Translations under genes and position numbers: made by a program | In this document: in pieces, positions 1 through 8,772 of the stretch | Layout: every line of letters begins with the position of its first letter | How positions within the stretch are numbered: the stretch's first letter is position 1 | Notes under the pieces: generated by a model | What the model saw: the letters and a program-made list of their open reading frames with translations, nothing else | Told to the model about the DNA's origin: nothing | The model's database searches: none | Assembly: GCF_026339935.1 (NCBI RefSeq) | Contig: NZ_JAPEPX010000001.1 | Coordinates: forward strand, 5,483,501-5,547,500 | DNA: 64,000 nt | Origin: Streptomyces sp. NBC_01551 | GTDB taxonomy: Bacteria > Actinomycetota > Actinomycetes > Streptomycetales > Streptomycetaceae | Direction: 5' to 3'

Positions 1-2
1 CC

Positions 3-1370
3 GCCTACACCGACCGGCTGCTGACCGCCTGCACCGCGGCGCTCGTGCTGCTCACCGCCGTCGCCGTCCTCGCGGCGCCGCTGATCGTCGCCGGATACAC
101 CGGCTACACCGGGGCGCAGGCGAGCACCACCGTGGCCCTGGCCCGGTTCTGCCTCCCGCAGATCCTCTTCTACGGGCTGTTCACCCTGCTCGGACAGGTG
201 CTGAACGCCCGCGGCCGGTTCGGCGCGATGATGTGGACCCCGATCCTGAACAACCTCGTCATCATCGGCGTCTTCGGGCTGTTCCTCTCCGTGTCGCACG
301 GCTCCGCGGACGGCCTCACCGCCGCCGACACGCGGCTGCTCGGCCTCGGCACCACCGCCGGGATCGTCATCCAGGCCCTGGCCCTGATCCCCTCGCTGCG
401 CGCCGCCGGCTTCCGCTGGCGCCCCCGCTTCGACTGGCGCGGCAGCGGCCTGGCCCGCCCGCTGCGCAACGCCGGCTGGCTGGTCATGCTCGTGCTCACC
501 AACCAGATCTCCTACTGGGTCGTGACCCGGCTCTCCACCGCGACCGGCCGGCACGCCCACGCGGCGGGGCTGGCGGGCGGCGCCGGGTACACCGCCTACA
601 GCAACGCCTACCAGCTGTGGATCGTCCCGCAGGGCATCATCACCGTCTCCCTCGTGACCGCGCTGATGCCCCGGATGAGCTCCGCCGCGACCGACGGCGA
701 CCTCGCGGCGGTCCGGCGCGACGTGTCGTACGCGCTGCGCTCCAGCGCCGCCCTCGTCGTCCCCGCCGCCGTGATCTTCGTGGCCCTCGCCCCCTGGGTG
801 ATGGGCGGCGTCTTCGAGTACGGGCGCACCACCGCCGCCGACATCGAGGTGATGGCCGGCATGCTCATGGCGTTCGCGCCCGGCCTGATCGCCTTCTCCG
901 GTCAGTACGTCCTCTCGCGCGGCTTCTACGCCCTCTCCGACACCCGGACCCCGTTCTTCCTGAACCTGGTCATCGCCGGCCTGTGGGCCGCGCTGTCGAT
1001 CGCCGCTTACCTGCTGCTGCCGCCGCGCTGGGCGGTCACCGGCATGGCCGGCGCCTACTCCGTCGCGCTCTTCGCGGGCCTCGCGGTCACCGCGTACACC
1101 CTCGCCCGGCGGCTCGGCCCGCGCGCGGGGACCCGTACCGAACGGCGGGCCACCGCCGTCCGCACCCACCTGCGGCTCCTGGCCGCCTGCCTCCCGGCGG
1201 GCGCCGCCGGGTACGCGGCCGCCCGCGCCGCCGAGCGGTTCGGGGACTTCGCCGCCGTGGGAGCGGGAACCGCGGCGATCGCCCTGGTCGTCGTCCTCCT
1301 CGCCGGGCCGCTGCGCCTGACCGAGATCACCGACCTGCTGGACTCCCTGCGGCGCAAGATCCGCCGTTAG
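3..1370 (+). CDS. murJ: MurJ/MviN-family lipid II flippase, 5'-truncated by the window edge
   Basis: Integral membrane protein of the MOP superfamily that flips lipid-linked peptidoglycan precursor across the membrane. The frame is already open at base 3, so the N-terminal part lies outside the window and about 455 residues remain. The visible part is a run of hydrophobic segments separated by short Arg-rich loops. MviN-like signatures include LPQILFYGLFTLLGQVLNAR in an early helix, followed by TPILNNLV, and later ARGFYA-like SRGFYALSDTRTPFFLN. It ends with a basic tail (LRRKIRR). A response-regulator gene begins 39 bp downstream on the same strand. Family assignment is firm. Whether this is the essential MurJ or one of the paralogues that streptomycetes carry cannot be decided from here. 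Confidence 0.88.
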   Translation, partial: AYTDRLLTACTAALVLLTAVAVLAAPLIVAGYTGYTGAQASTTVALARFCLPQILFYGLFTLLGQVLNARGRFGAMMWTPILNNLVIIGVFGLFLSVSHGSADGLTAADTRLLGLGTTAGIVIQALALIPSLRAAGFRWRPRFDWRGSGLARPLRNAGWLVMLVLTNQISYWVVTRLSTATGRHAHAAGLAGGAGYTAYSNAYQLWIVPQGIITVSLVTALMPRMSSAATDGDLAAVRRDVSYALRSSAALVVPAAVIFVALAPWVMGGVFEYGRTTAADIEVMAGMLMAFAPGLIAFSGQYVLSRGFYALSDTRTPFFLNLVIAGLWAALSIAAYLLLPPRWAVTGMAGAYSVALFAGLAVTAYTLARRLGPRAGTRTERRATAVRTHLRLLAACLPAGAAGYAAARAAERFGDFAAVGAGTAAIALVVVLLAGPLRLTEITDLLDSLRRKIRR

Positions 1371-1409
1371 CGGGAGGCACGGCCCCGAACCCCCTTGGAC
1401 AATGACCGG

Positions 1410-2093
1410 ATGCCACGCGTACTGCTGATCGAGGACGACCCTTCCATCCGCGAAGGGGTGGGCCTCGGCCTGCGCCGCCGCGGCCACGAGGTGAGCGCCG
1501 CCGAGACCGGCGAGGCGGGCCTCGCACTGATGGCGAGCTTCCGCCCGGAACTGGTGCTGCTCGACCTCATGCTGCCCGGGATGAACGGCGTACAGGTCTG
1601 CCGCCGCATCCGCGAGACCAGCCAGCTCCCGATCATCATGCTGACCGCGCGCGGCGACGACTTCGACATCGTCATCGGCCTGGAGGCCGGCGCCGACGAC
1701 TACATCGTCAAGCCCGCCCGCACCGAGGTCATCGAGGCCCGCGTCAGGGCCGTCCTGCGCCGCCTGAGCACCCCGGCGGGCAGCCGTCCCGGGATCGAGT
1801 TCCACGGCGCGCTCGCCGTCGACCGCGCCGGACTGACCGTCGCCAAGAACGGCGAGCGCGTCCCCCTCGCGCCCAGCGAGATCAAGCTCCTGCTGCACCT
1901 GTCGGCCTCACCCGAGCAGGTCTTCTCCCGCCAGCAGCTCCTGGAGTACGTGTGGGAACACAGCTACCACGCCGACGCCCGGCTCGTGGACGCCTGCGTA
2001 CGCCGCCTGCGCACCAAGATCGAGGACCCCGCGGGCAGCCCCCGCTACATACAGACGGTGCGGGGCTTCGGCTACCGCTTCGGCCCGCTGTGA
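1410..2093 (+). CDS. OmpR/PhoB-family response regulator
   Basis: Two-component response regulator of 227 aa. The receiver domain (about 1-118) shows the acidic pair E8-D9/D10, phospho-acceptor D52 (LLDLMLPG), T79 and K101 (IVKPA). The C-terminal winged-helix DNA-binding domain (about 130-227) ends with the typical VDACVRRLRTKIED and TVRGFGYRF motifs. I chose the ATG at 1410 over an in-frame TTG at 1395 because the protein then starts directly with MPRVLLIEDD. Its stop overlaps the kinase GTG by 4 bp, so the pair is translationally coupled. The layout regulator-kinase-lipoprotein recalls AfsQ1/AfsQ2 and the lipoprotein that follows them in Streptomyces, but that orthology is inference. Confidence 0.93.
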   Translation: MPRVLLIEDDPSIREGVGLGLRRRGHEVSAAETGEAGLALMASFRPELVLLDLMLPGMNGVQVCRRIRETSQLPIIMLTARGDDFDIVIGLEAGADDYIVKPARTEVIEARVRAVLRRLSTPAGSRPGIEFHGALAVDRAGLTVAKNGERVPLAPSEIKLLLHLSASPEQVFSRQQLLEYVWEHSYHADARLVDACVRRLRTKIEDPAGSPRYIQTVRGFGYRFGPL

Positions 2094-3532
2094 GGCGGAT
2101 CGCGCCGCTCGGGCTGCGCACCCGGCTGATCGCGGCGTTCCTGCTGGTCGCCGCGATCAGCGCCGTGACCACGGCCGCCCTGACCTACCAGCAGGCCCGC
2201 ACGGCGATCCTCAAGCAGAGCCAGGACACCGCCGTCAGCACCCTGCGCGACCTGGTCGAGTCCCAGTCCGTCTCGCTGGCGATGGACCAGGAGCAGCTCC
2301 AGCGCATCGTCAACGAACTGGGCAAACGCGGCAAACCGCATCCCTGGACCGTCTTCGGCGAGTACGGGAACCTGCGGGCCTCCAGCGGCAGCTCGCCCAC
2401 CTCCACCGTGGTCTCCGAGCAACTCCGCCGCCAGGTCACGGCCCATCCGCACGGCGCCTTCCAGCGGGTGACCGACGCCTCCGGCACCCCGTACCTCGCC
2501 GTCGGCATGCCGGCCGTCCTCAACCACGACGACACCCGCCAGTCCACCGGCCTGGTCGTCTTCGCCACGATGCCCCTGGCCACCGAGGCGAAGACGGTCG
2601 AGGCCATGGTCGAAGCCGCCAAGCGCGGCGCCGTCCCGGGCCTGGCCATCGCGGTCGTCCCCGCCCTGCTCGCCGCGCGCAGCGTGCTGCGCCCCGTACG
2701 CGACATGCGCAGCGCCGCCCTGCGCCTCGGCAGCGGCCGCCTCGACACCCGCATCGAGGTCCGCGGCGCCGACGAGCTCGCCGGACTCGCCCGCACCTTC
2801 AACGAGACCGCCTCCGCCCTCGAACAGTCGGTGAGCGAACTGCGGGACGCCGAGGTGCGGGCCCGCCGCTTCGCCTCCGACGTCTCCCACGAACTGCGCA
2901 CCCCGCTCTCCGGGATGCTCGCCGTCACCGAGGTCCTGGACGAGGACGCCGGGAGCCTCGACCCCGACACGGCCGCCGCCCTGCGGCTGGTCAGCGCCGA
3001 GACCGGCAAGCTCGCCGTCCTCGTCGAGGACCTCATGGAGATCTCCCGCTTCGACGCCCGCGCGGCCGAACTCAACCTCGACGACGTGGACGTGGCCGAG
3101 GCCGTGCGCAAGACCCTGGAGCGCCGCCGCTGGGACGACGAACGGGTGGTCACCGACCTCCCCGAGCGGCTCCGCGCCCGGCTCGACCCGCGCCGCTTCG
3201 ACGTGGTCCTCGCCAACCTCGTCGGCAACGCCCTCAGACACGGCGGCGCCCCCGTCCGCGTCACCGTACGCACCGAGACGCGGCCCGACGGCCCGTGGCT
3301 GCTCATCGAGGTGGCCGACAGCGGGCCCGGCATCGCCCCCGAGGTGCTGCCGCACATCTTCGACCGGTTCTTCAAGGCCGACGCCGCCCGTACCCGCTCC
3401 GCCGGCAGCGGCCTCGGCCTCGCCATCACCCTGGAGAACGTCCGGCTGCACGGCGGCACCCTGCACGCCGCGAACGGCCCCGCCGGGGGAGCCGTGTTCA
3501 CGCTCGACATGCCGCTGGAGGCCGACGCATGA
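2090..3532 (+). CDS. Membrane sensor histidine kinase (HAMP-HisKA-HATPase)
   Basis: Sensor kinase of 480 aa, partner of the regulator just upstream. A first membrane helix lies at about 12-33, an extracytoplasmic sensor domain at about 34-178, a second helix at about 180-197, then HAMP (about 198-250). The HisKA domain carries the phospho-accepting His267 (DVSHELRTPLS). The ATPase domain has the N box (NLVGNALRHGG, about 377-386), G1 (DSGPGI, 410-415), an F box (FDRFFK) and G2 (GSGLGLAI, 439-446). The GTG start at 2090 overlaps the regulator stop (GTGA). The stop overlaps the following lipoprotein start in an ATGA. All catalytic boxes look intact. The signal is unknown. Confidence 0.94.
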   Translation: MRRIAPLGLRTRLIAAFLLVAAISAVTTAALTYQQARTAILKQSQDTAVSTLRDLVESQSVSLAMDQEQLQRIVNELGKRGKPHPWTVFGEYGNLRASSGSSPTSTVVSEQLRRQVTAHPHGAFQRVTDASGTPYLAVGMPAVLNHDDTRQSTGLVVFATMPLATEAKTVEAMVEAAKRGAVPGLAIAVVPALLAARSVLRPVRDMRSAALRLGSGRLDTRIEVRGADELAGLARTFNETASALEQSVSELRDAEVRARRFASDVSHELRTPLSGMLAVTEVLDEDAGSLDPDTAAALRLVSAETGKLAVLVEDLMEISRFDARAAELNLDDVDVAEAVRKTLERRRWDDERVVTDLPERLRARLDPRRFDVVLANLVGNALRHGGAPVRVTVRTETRPDGPWLLIEVADSGPGIAPEVLPHIFDRFFKADAARTRSAGSGLGLAITLENVRLHGGTLHAANGPAGGAVFTLDMPLEADA

Positions 3533-4026
3533 CCCGGGTACGGACGACCGCCTGCGCCGCCCTGCTGCTCGGCGGCGTGCTCACCGGCTGCGGGATCAAG
3601 CCCACCGGGGTCATCGAGAGCGGCGCCGCCGCCAAGGTGGTCGTGCCCGCGCCCGACACCAAGGCGATGGTGTACTTCGTGGCCCCCGACGGTCGGCTCG
3701 TCCCCACGACCGAGCCGTACGACTCGGTGTCCGCGACCAACAACCTGCTGCGGCTGCTCATGGGCCCCACCCAGCGGGAGAGCGCCGCGGGCCTGGAGAC
3801 CCGGCTGCCCCCGTGGGACCTCAAGAAGCTGGGTGCCAGCGCCGGGATGAGCGTCGTCTCGGCGGACACCATCGAGGTCGGCGTGCCGTTCGACGTCGGC
3901 CGCCTCTCCGAGACGGGCCGCCGTCAGCTCGTGTGCACGGTGGCCTCCACCAACCCGCGCTACAAGGTGGTCCTGCGCGGCGGGGACGCCGATCTCGCAC
4001 CCGCCCGCTGCGACCTCGGCGACTGA
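3529..4026 (+). CDS. Lipoprotein with GerMN-like segment, partner of the two-component system
   Basis: Predicted lipoprotein of 165 aa. A short basic N-terminus is followed by a hydrophobic stretch and a lipobox ending at Cys21 (VLTGC), so it should be anchored outside the membrane. The mature part holds the pattern LLRLLMGPTQRESAAGLETR followed by LPP, which resembles the GerMN domain of sporulation and secreted actinobacterial lipoproteins; that domain call is moderate. The ATG overlaps the kinase stop by 4 bp, so it is the third cistron of the operon. An extracytoplasmic lipoprotein made with a kinase could modulate the sensor domain, as with CseA and the AfsQ-linked lipoprotein; that role is inference. 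Confidence 0.8.
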   Translation: MTRVRTTACAALLLGGVLTGCGIKPTGVIESGAAAKVVVPAPDTKAMVYFVAPDGRLVPTTEPYDSVSATNNLLRLLMGPTQRESAAGLETRLPPWDLKKLGASAGMSVVSADTIEVGVPFDVGRLSETGRRQLVCTVASTNPRYKVVLRGGDADLAPARCDLGD

Positions 4027-4070
4027 TCGTCCCCTTGCGGCGGGGCCGGTGCTCCCGCCACCGTGGCCCC

Positions 4071-5330
4071 ATGGACCCCGCCGCGTACCCGCCCGACGTC
4101 TTCGACCCCCGGATCTACGCCGCCGGCATCCCGTACGACACCTACCGGCTGCTGCGCGACCGGGACCCCGTCGTCCGGCAGGAGGAGCCGGAAGTCCTCG
4201 GCTGGCCCGCCGGACCCGGCTTCTGGGCGGTCACCCGGCACGCCGACGTGGTCCGGGTGCTGCGCGACCACGGGACGTACTCCTCCTGGCTCGGCGCCAC
4301 CCAGATCCGCGACCCCGACCCCGCCGACCTGCCCTTCCTGCGGCGCACCATGCTCAACCAAGACCCTCCGGGCCACGGGCGGCTGCGCCGGCTGATCTCC
4401 CGCGCCTTCACCCCGGCCCGCGTCGACGCCTTCGCCGGCCGGGTGCGCGAGCGGGCCCGTACCCTGCTCGCCGAGGCCCGGGCGAAGGCCGAGGACGGCG
4501 CCACCGACCTCGTCGCCGCCGTCACCGACGAGTACGCGCTGCTCAACCTGACCGACCTGCTGGGCGTCCCCGCCGCCGACCGGGGCCTGCTGCTGGAGTG
4601 GACCGTAAGGGTCATCGGCTACCAGGACCCCGAGGACGCGCCCGCGCCCCTGCTCGGCACCGACGGCAAGCCGCTCAACCCGCGCTCCCCGGCGCTGCTC
4701 GGCGAGATGTTCTCGTACGCCCGCGAACTGGCCGCCCACAAGCGGACGCACCCCGGCGACGACGTCATGACCGCCCTCGCCGAGGCCGGACTGGACCCGG
4801 CCGAGCTGGAGATGTTCTTCTTCCTGCTCACGGTCGCCGGCAACGACACCGTGCGCAGCGCGGCGCCCGGCGGCCTGCTCGCCCTGGCCCGCGATCCGGA
4901 CGCGTACCGGCTGCTCGCGCGCGGCCGGGCCCCGATGCCCGCCGCGGTGGACGAACTCCTGCGCGTCCACCCGCCGGTGCTGAGCTTCCGCCGCACCGCG
5001 GCCGTCGACACCGAACTCGGCGGGCAGCGGGTCCGGGCGGGCGACAAGGTGGTGGTCTTCCACGCCTCCGCCAACCACGACGAGCGCGTCTTCACCGACC
5101 CCGGGCGCCTCGACCTGGCCCGGACGCCCAACCCGCACGTCTCCTTCGGCGACGGCCCGCACGTCTGCCTCGGCGCCCACTTCGCCCGGCTCCAGCTGCG
5201 CGTGCTCTACGAGGAGTGGCGCGCGGCCATGCCGGCCCCCGAACTCGCGGGCGAGCCGAGGCGGCTGGTGTCGAACTTCATCAACGGGATCACGCGGCTG
5301 CCGCTACGGGTGTCCGGGCGGCCCGCGTGA
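4071..5330 (+). CDS. Cytochrome P450 monooxygenase
   Basis: Soluble bacterial P450 of 419 aa that would insert oxygen into an unknown substrate with external redox partners. Visible landmarks are the I-helix AGNDT at 256-260 (acid/alcohol proton relay), the K-helix ExxR as E295-L-L-R298, and the heme-ligand loop FGDGPHVCLG at 359-368 with proximal Cys366. The segment MLNQDPPGHGRLRRLISRAF (94-113) is the usual substrate-binding/C-helix region, and the whole resembles actinobacterial CYP124/125/142-like enzymes, a loose inference. It starts 44 bp after the lipoprotein stop. No ferredoxin gene is adjacent. Its 3' end overlaps the convergent unknown gene by 41 bp. Confidence 0.93.
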   Translation: MDPAAYPPDVFDPRIYAAGIPYDTYRLLRDRDPVVRQEEPEVLGWPAGPGFWAVTRHADVVRVLRDHGTYSSWLGATQIRDPDPADLPFLRRTMLNQDPPGHGRLRRLISRAFTPARVDAFAGRVRERARTLLAEARAKAEDGATDLVAAVTDEYALLNLTDLLGVPAADRGLLLEWTVRVIGYQDPEDAPAPLLGTDGKPLNPRSPALLGEMFSYARELAAHKRTHPGDDVMTALAEAGLDPAELEMFFFLLTVAGNDTVRSAAPGGLLALARDPDAYRLLARGRAPMPAAVDELLRVHPPVLSFRRTAAVDTELGGQRVRAGDKVVVFHASANHDERVFTDPGRLDLARTPNPHVSFGDGPHVCLGAHFARLQLRVLYEEWRAAMPAPELAGEPRRLVSNFINGITRLPLRVSGRPA

Positions 5331-6015
5331 CGTCCGCGAGCAGGTCGACCACGTCCGGGCCGTACGCATCGGAGTTGTTGACCTTCAGCACCACACAGAA
5401 GGTGTCCTTGCCGTACCGGCGCGCCAACTCCTTGTGGTGACGCGCCAGATAGCGCGCGCCCGCCTGGTTGCTGATCGCCGTCTGCCCCGAGATCAGGAAC
5501 ACCGGCCGGGTCCCCGGCACGGTCGTCAGCCGGGCCAGCAGCACGTGGTCCACCTGGCCCTTCTCCCAGCGGTACGCCTCACCGCCGACCTGGATCGCGC
5601 CGCGGTCCCGGCCGGCCTCGGTGGTCATGTCGACGCGGACCCCCGGCAGCATGGAGGCCAGGTGGGCGGCCGTCCGCGCGTTGGAGACCGGCCCGCCGAC
5701 GCAGAACTCGGCGCGCTCGCCGAAGCCCTGACGGACCCCGTCGTGGGAGACGATCTGCAAGTTCGCCCCGCAGTCCTTGATCAGGGCGGATATCTCCAGC
5801 AGCGCGAACGCGTCGTTGCGGTGCACCGACCCCTCCGTGCCGCCCATCTGCCGGTTGACCACGAACAGGCAGTCCGAGCCGGTCGGCAGCCCGAAGAACG
5901 TCTGCTTGCGGCGCAGCGCACGACGCCACAGATAGGTCCGGCCGAACCAGCCGAACCCGCCGCTGACGGCGGTGGCCACCAGCCCGAGCACGATGTTGCG
6001 CACGTCGTCGTTCAT
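5290..6015 (-). CDS. Membrane-anchored protein of unknown function
   Basis: I do not recognise a named family. The protein has 241 aa. A glycine-rich hydrophobic stretch at about 7-28 is followed by a basic patch (WRRALRRK), so the N-terminus is probably a single anchor with the rest in the cytoplasm. The soluble part alternates predicted beta strands and helices. It has two striking strings: FVVNRQMGGTEGSVHRNDAF near residue 51, and AEFCVGGPVSNARTAAHL near residue 105. The GGPxSN loop after a strand looks like a nucleotide- or ligand-binding turn of a Rossmann-like fold, which is inference. It is transcribed toward the P450 gene and overlaps its 3' end by 41 bp. Coding bias matches the neighbours. 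Confidence 0.75.
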   Translation of the reverse strand: MNDDVRNIVLGLVATAVSGGFGWFGRTYLWRRALRRKQTFFGLPTGSDCLFVVNRQMGGTEGSVHRNDAFALLEISALIKDCGANLQIVSHDGVRQGFGERAEFCVGGPVSNARTAAHLASMLPGVRVDMTTEAGRDRGAIQVGGEAYRWEKGQVDHVLLARLTTVPGTRPVFLISGQTAISNQAGARYLARHHKELARRYGKDTFCVVLKVNNSDAYGPDVVDLLADVTRAARTPVAAAA

Positions 6016-6117
6016 GCGGCGGATGGTAGCCGCCCCGGTGCGCTCCTGACGTGGGGGGTGCGGTGAAGTTACAGTGCGGGACCTGGCTCTGACCGGCCGT
6101 CGACTGGGAGGTTCGGG

Positions 6118-7914
6118 ATGCGTCGTCCCGCCGTTCGTCCGTTAGCGCTCATCGCCCTCGCCGGGGCGCTCGTCTCCACCGGAGCCGCCGCCCCGCCCAC
6201 CACCGCCGCCCCGCCCAAGGTGCCCGTCGCCGCCGGGTACGGCGGGGCCGTCGCCAGCGTCGATCCCGATGCCTCGGCCGTCGGCATCGCCGTGCTGCGC
6301 TCCGGCGGCAACGCGGTGGACGCCGCCGTCGCCACCGCCGCCGCGCTCGGGGTCACCGAGCCCTACTCCGCCGGCATCGGCGGGGGCGGCTACTTCGTCT
6401 ACTACGACGCCGGATCCCGCCGGGTGCACACCATCGACGGCCGCGAGACCGCCCCGGCATCGGCCACCGCCACCCTGTTCCAGGAGAACGGCGTCCCGAT
6501 CCCCTTCGATCAGGGCCAGACCAGCGGCCGCTCCGTCGGAGTCCCCGGCACGCCCGCCACCTGGACCGCCGCCCTCGACGCCTGGGGCAGCCGCCCGCTG
6601 CGCGGGCTGCTGGCGCCGGCCGAGAAACTGGCCCGCGACGGGTTCACCGTGGACCCGACCTTCCGGGCCCAGACCGAGCTCAACCAGGACCGCTTCAAGG
6701 ACTTCCCCGACACCCGGAAGCTGTTCCTGCCGGGCGGGGCCCTGCCGGTGGTCGGCTCCACCTTCAAGAACCCGGACCTGGCCGCCACGTACGCCGAACT
6801 CGGCCGCAAGGGCACCGGCGCGCTCTACCGGGGCCCGATCGCCGAGGACATCGTCCGGGCCGTCCGCAAGCCCCCGGTGGACCCGGCCGCCACCCGGATC
6901 GTCCGGTCCGGCGACCTGACCGCCCGCGACCTGCGCGCGTACGAGACCAAGCGCCAGGCCCCGACACAGGTGAGCTACCGGGGCCTGGACGTCTACGGCA
7001 TGGCGCCGTCGTCCTCCGGCGGCACCACCGTCGGCGAGGCGCTGAACATCCTGGAGCGCACCGACCTCTCGAAGCTGTCCCAGGCGCAGTACCTGCACCG
7101 CTTCATCGAGGCCTCGCGGATCTCCTTCGCCGACCGCGGCCGCTGGGTCGGCGACCCGGCCGCCCAGAAGGTGCCGACCCGGCAGCTCCTCTCGCAGCGG
7201 TACGCCGACTCGCGCGCCTGCCTCATCAAGCCCGACCGGGCGCTGACCAGCCCGCTGGCCCCGGGCGATCCGGGCAACCCGGTGCCCTGCGCCACCACCG
7301 GCCAGGCCGCCCCGACCACGTACGAGGGGGAGAACACCACCCACCTGACGGTCGCCGACCGCTGGGGCAACGTGGTCTCGTACACCCTGACCATCGAGTC
7401 CACCGGCGGCAGCGCGATCACCGTTCCGGGGCGCGGCTTCCTGCTCAACAACGAGCTGACCGACTTCTCCTTCGCCCCGGCGGCTCCCGGCGTCCCGGAC
7501 CCGAACCTGCCCGGCCCCGGCAAGCGGCCGCGCTCCTCCATGTCCCCGACCATCGTGCTGGACGACGGGCGTCCGGTGCTCGCCGTGGGCTCCCCGGGCG
7601 GGGCCACCATCATCACCACGGTGCTCCAGACCCTCATCGGGCACCTGGACCGGGGTCTCGCGCTGGTCGATGCCATCGCGGCGCCGCGCGCCAGCCAGCG
7701 CAACCAGACCACCACCGAGCTGGAGCCGGGCTTGTGGAACAGCCCGGTCCGGGCCGAACTGGAGGCGCTCGGCCAGGGCTTCCGGCAGAACCCGGAGATC
7801 GGCGCCGCGACCGGCGTCCAGCGGCTGCCGGACGGCCGCTGGCTGGCAGCGGCGGAGACCAGCCGGCGCGGCGGCGGCTCGGCCATGGTGGTCCGTCCGT
7901 ACGGGAAGCCGTAG
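6118..7914 (+). CDS. ggt: Gamma-glutamyltransferase, secreted
   Basis: Gamma-glutamyltranspeptidase of 598 aa, an N-terminal nucleophile hydrolase that cleaves gamma-glutamyl bonds of glutathione-like peptides outside the cell. The N-terminus is a signal peptide (MRRPAVRPLALIALAGALVS, then an Ala/Pro-rich cleavage region). The autoprocessing site and new N-terminal nucleophile is the first Thr of TTHLTV, Thr407, splitting the precursor into large and small subunits. Other family marks are GGNAVDAAVA (about 63-72), GIGGGGYF (about 86-93) and, in the small subunit, GSPGG near 493-497. The ATG at 6118 is preceded by GGGAGG at 6106-6111. It is monocistronic. Streptomycetes use mycothiol rather than glutathione, so the natural substrate is open. 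Confidence 0.95.
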   Translation: MRRPAVRPLALIALAGALVSTGAAAPPTTAAPPKVPVAAGYGGAVASVDPDASAVGIAVLRSGGNAVDAAVATAAALGVTEPYSAGIGGGGYFVYYDAGSRRVHTIDGRETAPASATATLFQENGVPIPFDQGQTSGRSVGVPGTPATWTAALDAWGSRPLRGLLAPAEKLARDGFTVDPTFRAQTELNQDRFKDFPDTRKLFLPGGALPVVGSTFKNPDLAATYAELGRKGTGALYRGPIAEDIVRAVRKPPVDPAATRIVRSGDLTARDLRAYETKRQAPTQVSYRGLDVYGMAPSSSGGTTVGEALNILERTDLSKLSQAQYLHRFIEASRISFADRGRWVGDPAAQKVPTRQLLSQRYADSRACLIKPDRALTSPLAPGDPGNPVPCATTGQAAPTTYEGENTTHLTVADRWGNVVSYTLTIESTGGSAITVPGRGFLLNNELTDFSFAPAAPGVPDPNLPGPGKRPRSSMSPTIVLDDGRPVLAVGSPGGATIITTVLQTLIGHLDRGLALVDAIAAPRASQRNQTTTELEPGLWNSPVRAELEALGQGFRQNPEIGAATGVQRLPDGRWLAAAETSRRGGGSAMVVRPYGKP

Positions 7915-7940
7915 GGGAGGCCGCAGGGGAGCCGCGGGGC

Positions 7941-8708
7941 TCAGAGCGCCGTGAGGATCCTCGGGCCGTCGGCGGTGATCGCGACCGTGTGCTCCGCGTG
8001 CGCGGCGCGGCTGCCGTCGACGGTGCGCAGGGTCCAGCCGTCCGCGTCGCACCGGTAGTCGTCCGTACCGCCCGCGATCACCATCGGCTCGATCGCGAGG
8101 ACCATGCCGGGGCGCAGCTTCATGCCGCGCCCCGGCCGGCCCTCGTTGGGCACGCCCGGGTCCTCGTGCATGGCGCGGCCGATGCCGTGGCCGCCGAAGC
8201 CGTCCGGGATGCCGTATCCGGCGGCGCGGCAGACCCCGCCGACGGCGTGGGCGATGTCGCCGATCCGGTTGCCGGGGACGGCGGCGGCGATGCCGGCGGC
8301 GAGGGCCGCCTCGGCGGTCCCGATCAGCCGGAGGTCGGCGGGGCGGGCCCGGCCGACGGTGAAGCTGACGGCCGCGTCCCCGGCCCAGCCGTTCAGCCGG
8401 GCGCCGAAGTCGATGCTGACCAGGTCGCCGTCGCGCAGCCGGTGGTCGCCGGGGATGCCGTGCACGATCGCGTCGTTGACCGAGGCGCAGATGACGGCGG
8501 GGAAGGGCACGGGCGCGAAGTGCGGCCGGTAACCGAGGAAGGGCGAGGTCGCGCCGGCTTCCCGGAGCACCTCGCGGGCCACCTCGTCCAGGTCGAGGAG
8601 GGTGACGCCGACGCGGGCGGCCTCCCGGGTCGCCGCGAGGGCCTGGGCGACCACGCGGCCGGCGGCGCGCATGTCGTCGATGTTCTGGTCCGTCTTCAGT
8701 TCCACCAT
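7941..8708 (-). CDS. map: Type I methionine aminopeptidase
   Basis: Removes the initiator methionine from nascent proteins; 255 aa. The pita-bread metal site is complete: His83, Asp100, Asp111, His174, His181, Glu207 and Glu239, in the contexts VHGIPG, SIDFGA, AGDAA, GGHGIG, IEPM and AEHT. There is no N-terminal zinc-finger extension. The gene is convergent with ggt and divergent from a small XRE regulator at 8773, with an AT-rich palindromic region between them. Streptomycetes carry several map copies; the dedicated regulator next door suggests that this copy is not simply the housekeeping one, which is inference. Confidence 0.94.
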   Translation of the reverse strand: MVELKTDQNIDDMRAAGRVVAQALAATREAARVGVTLLDLDEVAREVLREAGATSPFLGYRPHFAPVPFPAVICASVNDAIVHGIPGDHRLRDGDLVSIDFGARLNGWAGDAAVSFTVGRARPADLRLIGTAEAALAAGIAAAVPGNRIGDIAHAVGGVCRAAGYGIPDGFGGHGIGRAMHEDPGVPNEGRPGRGMKLRPGMVLAIEPMVIAGGTDDYRCDADGWTLRTVDGSRAAHAEHTVAITADGPRILTAL

Positions 8709-8709
8709 G

Positions 8710-8751
8710 CCAATAACTATACCGGTATAACTTTAACGGGATAGTTATTGG
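8710..8751. promoter_or_regulatory. Palindromic operator/promoter between map and the XRE regulator
   Basis: A perfect 11-bp inverted repeat (CCAATAACTAT at 8710-8720 and its complement at 8741-8751) is separated by 20 bp. Inside it sits a second perfect 12-bp palindrome, TATACCGGTATA, at 8718-8729. A half-site GGTATAGTTA read on the minus strand at 8714-8723 recurs with one change at 8738-8747 on the plus strand. The block is AT-rich in very GC-rich surroundings and ends 21 bp before the regulator ATG and 2 bp before the map ATG, so a bound protein would probably control both genes. TATAAC at 8726-8731 could serve as a -10 for the regulator. Confidence 0.75.
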
Positions 8752-8772
8752 GGTGAGGGGTAGGATGGCGGC

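Noticed and set aside
2072..3466. Long minus-strand frames opposite the histidine kinase
   Set aside because: The kinase frame contains every catalytic box in order, while the opposite frames are Gly/Ala/Val-rich without features.
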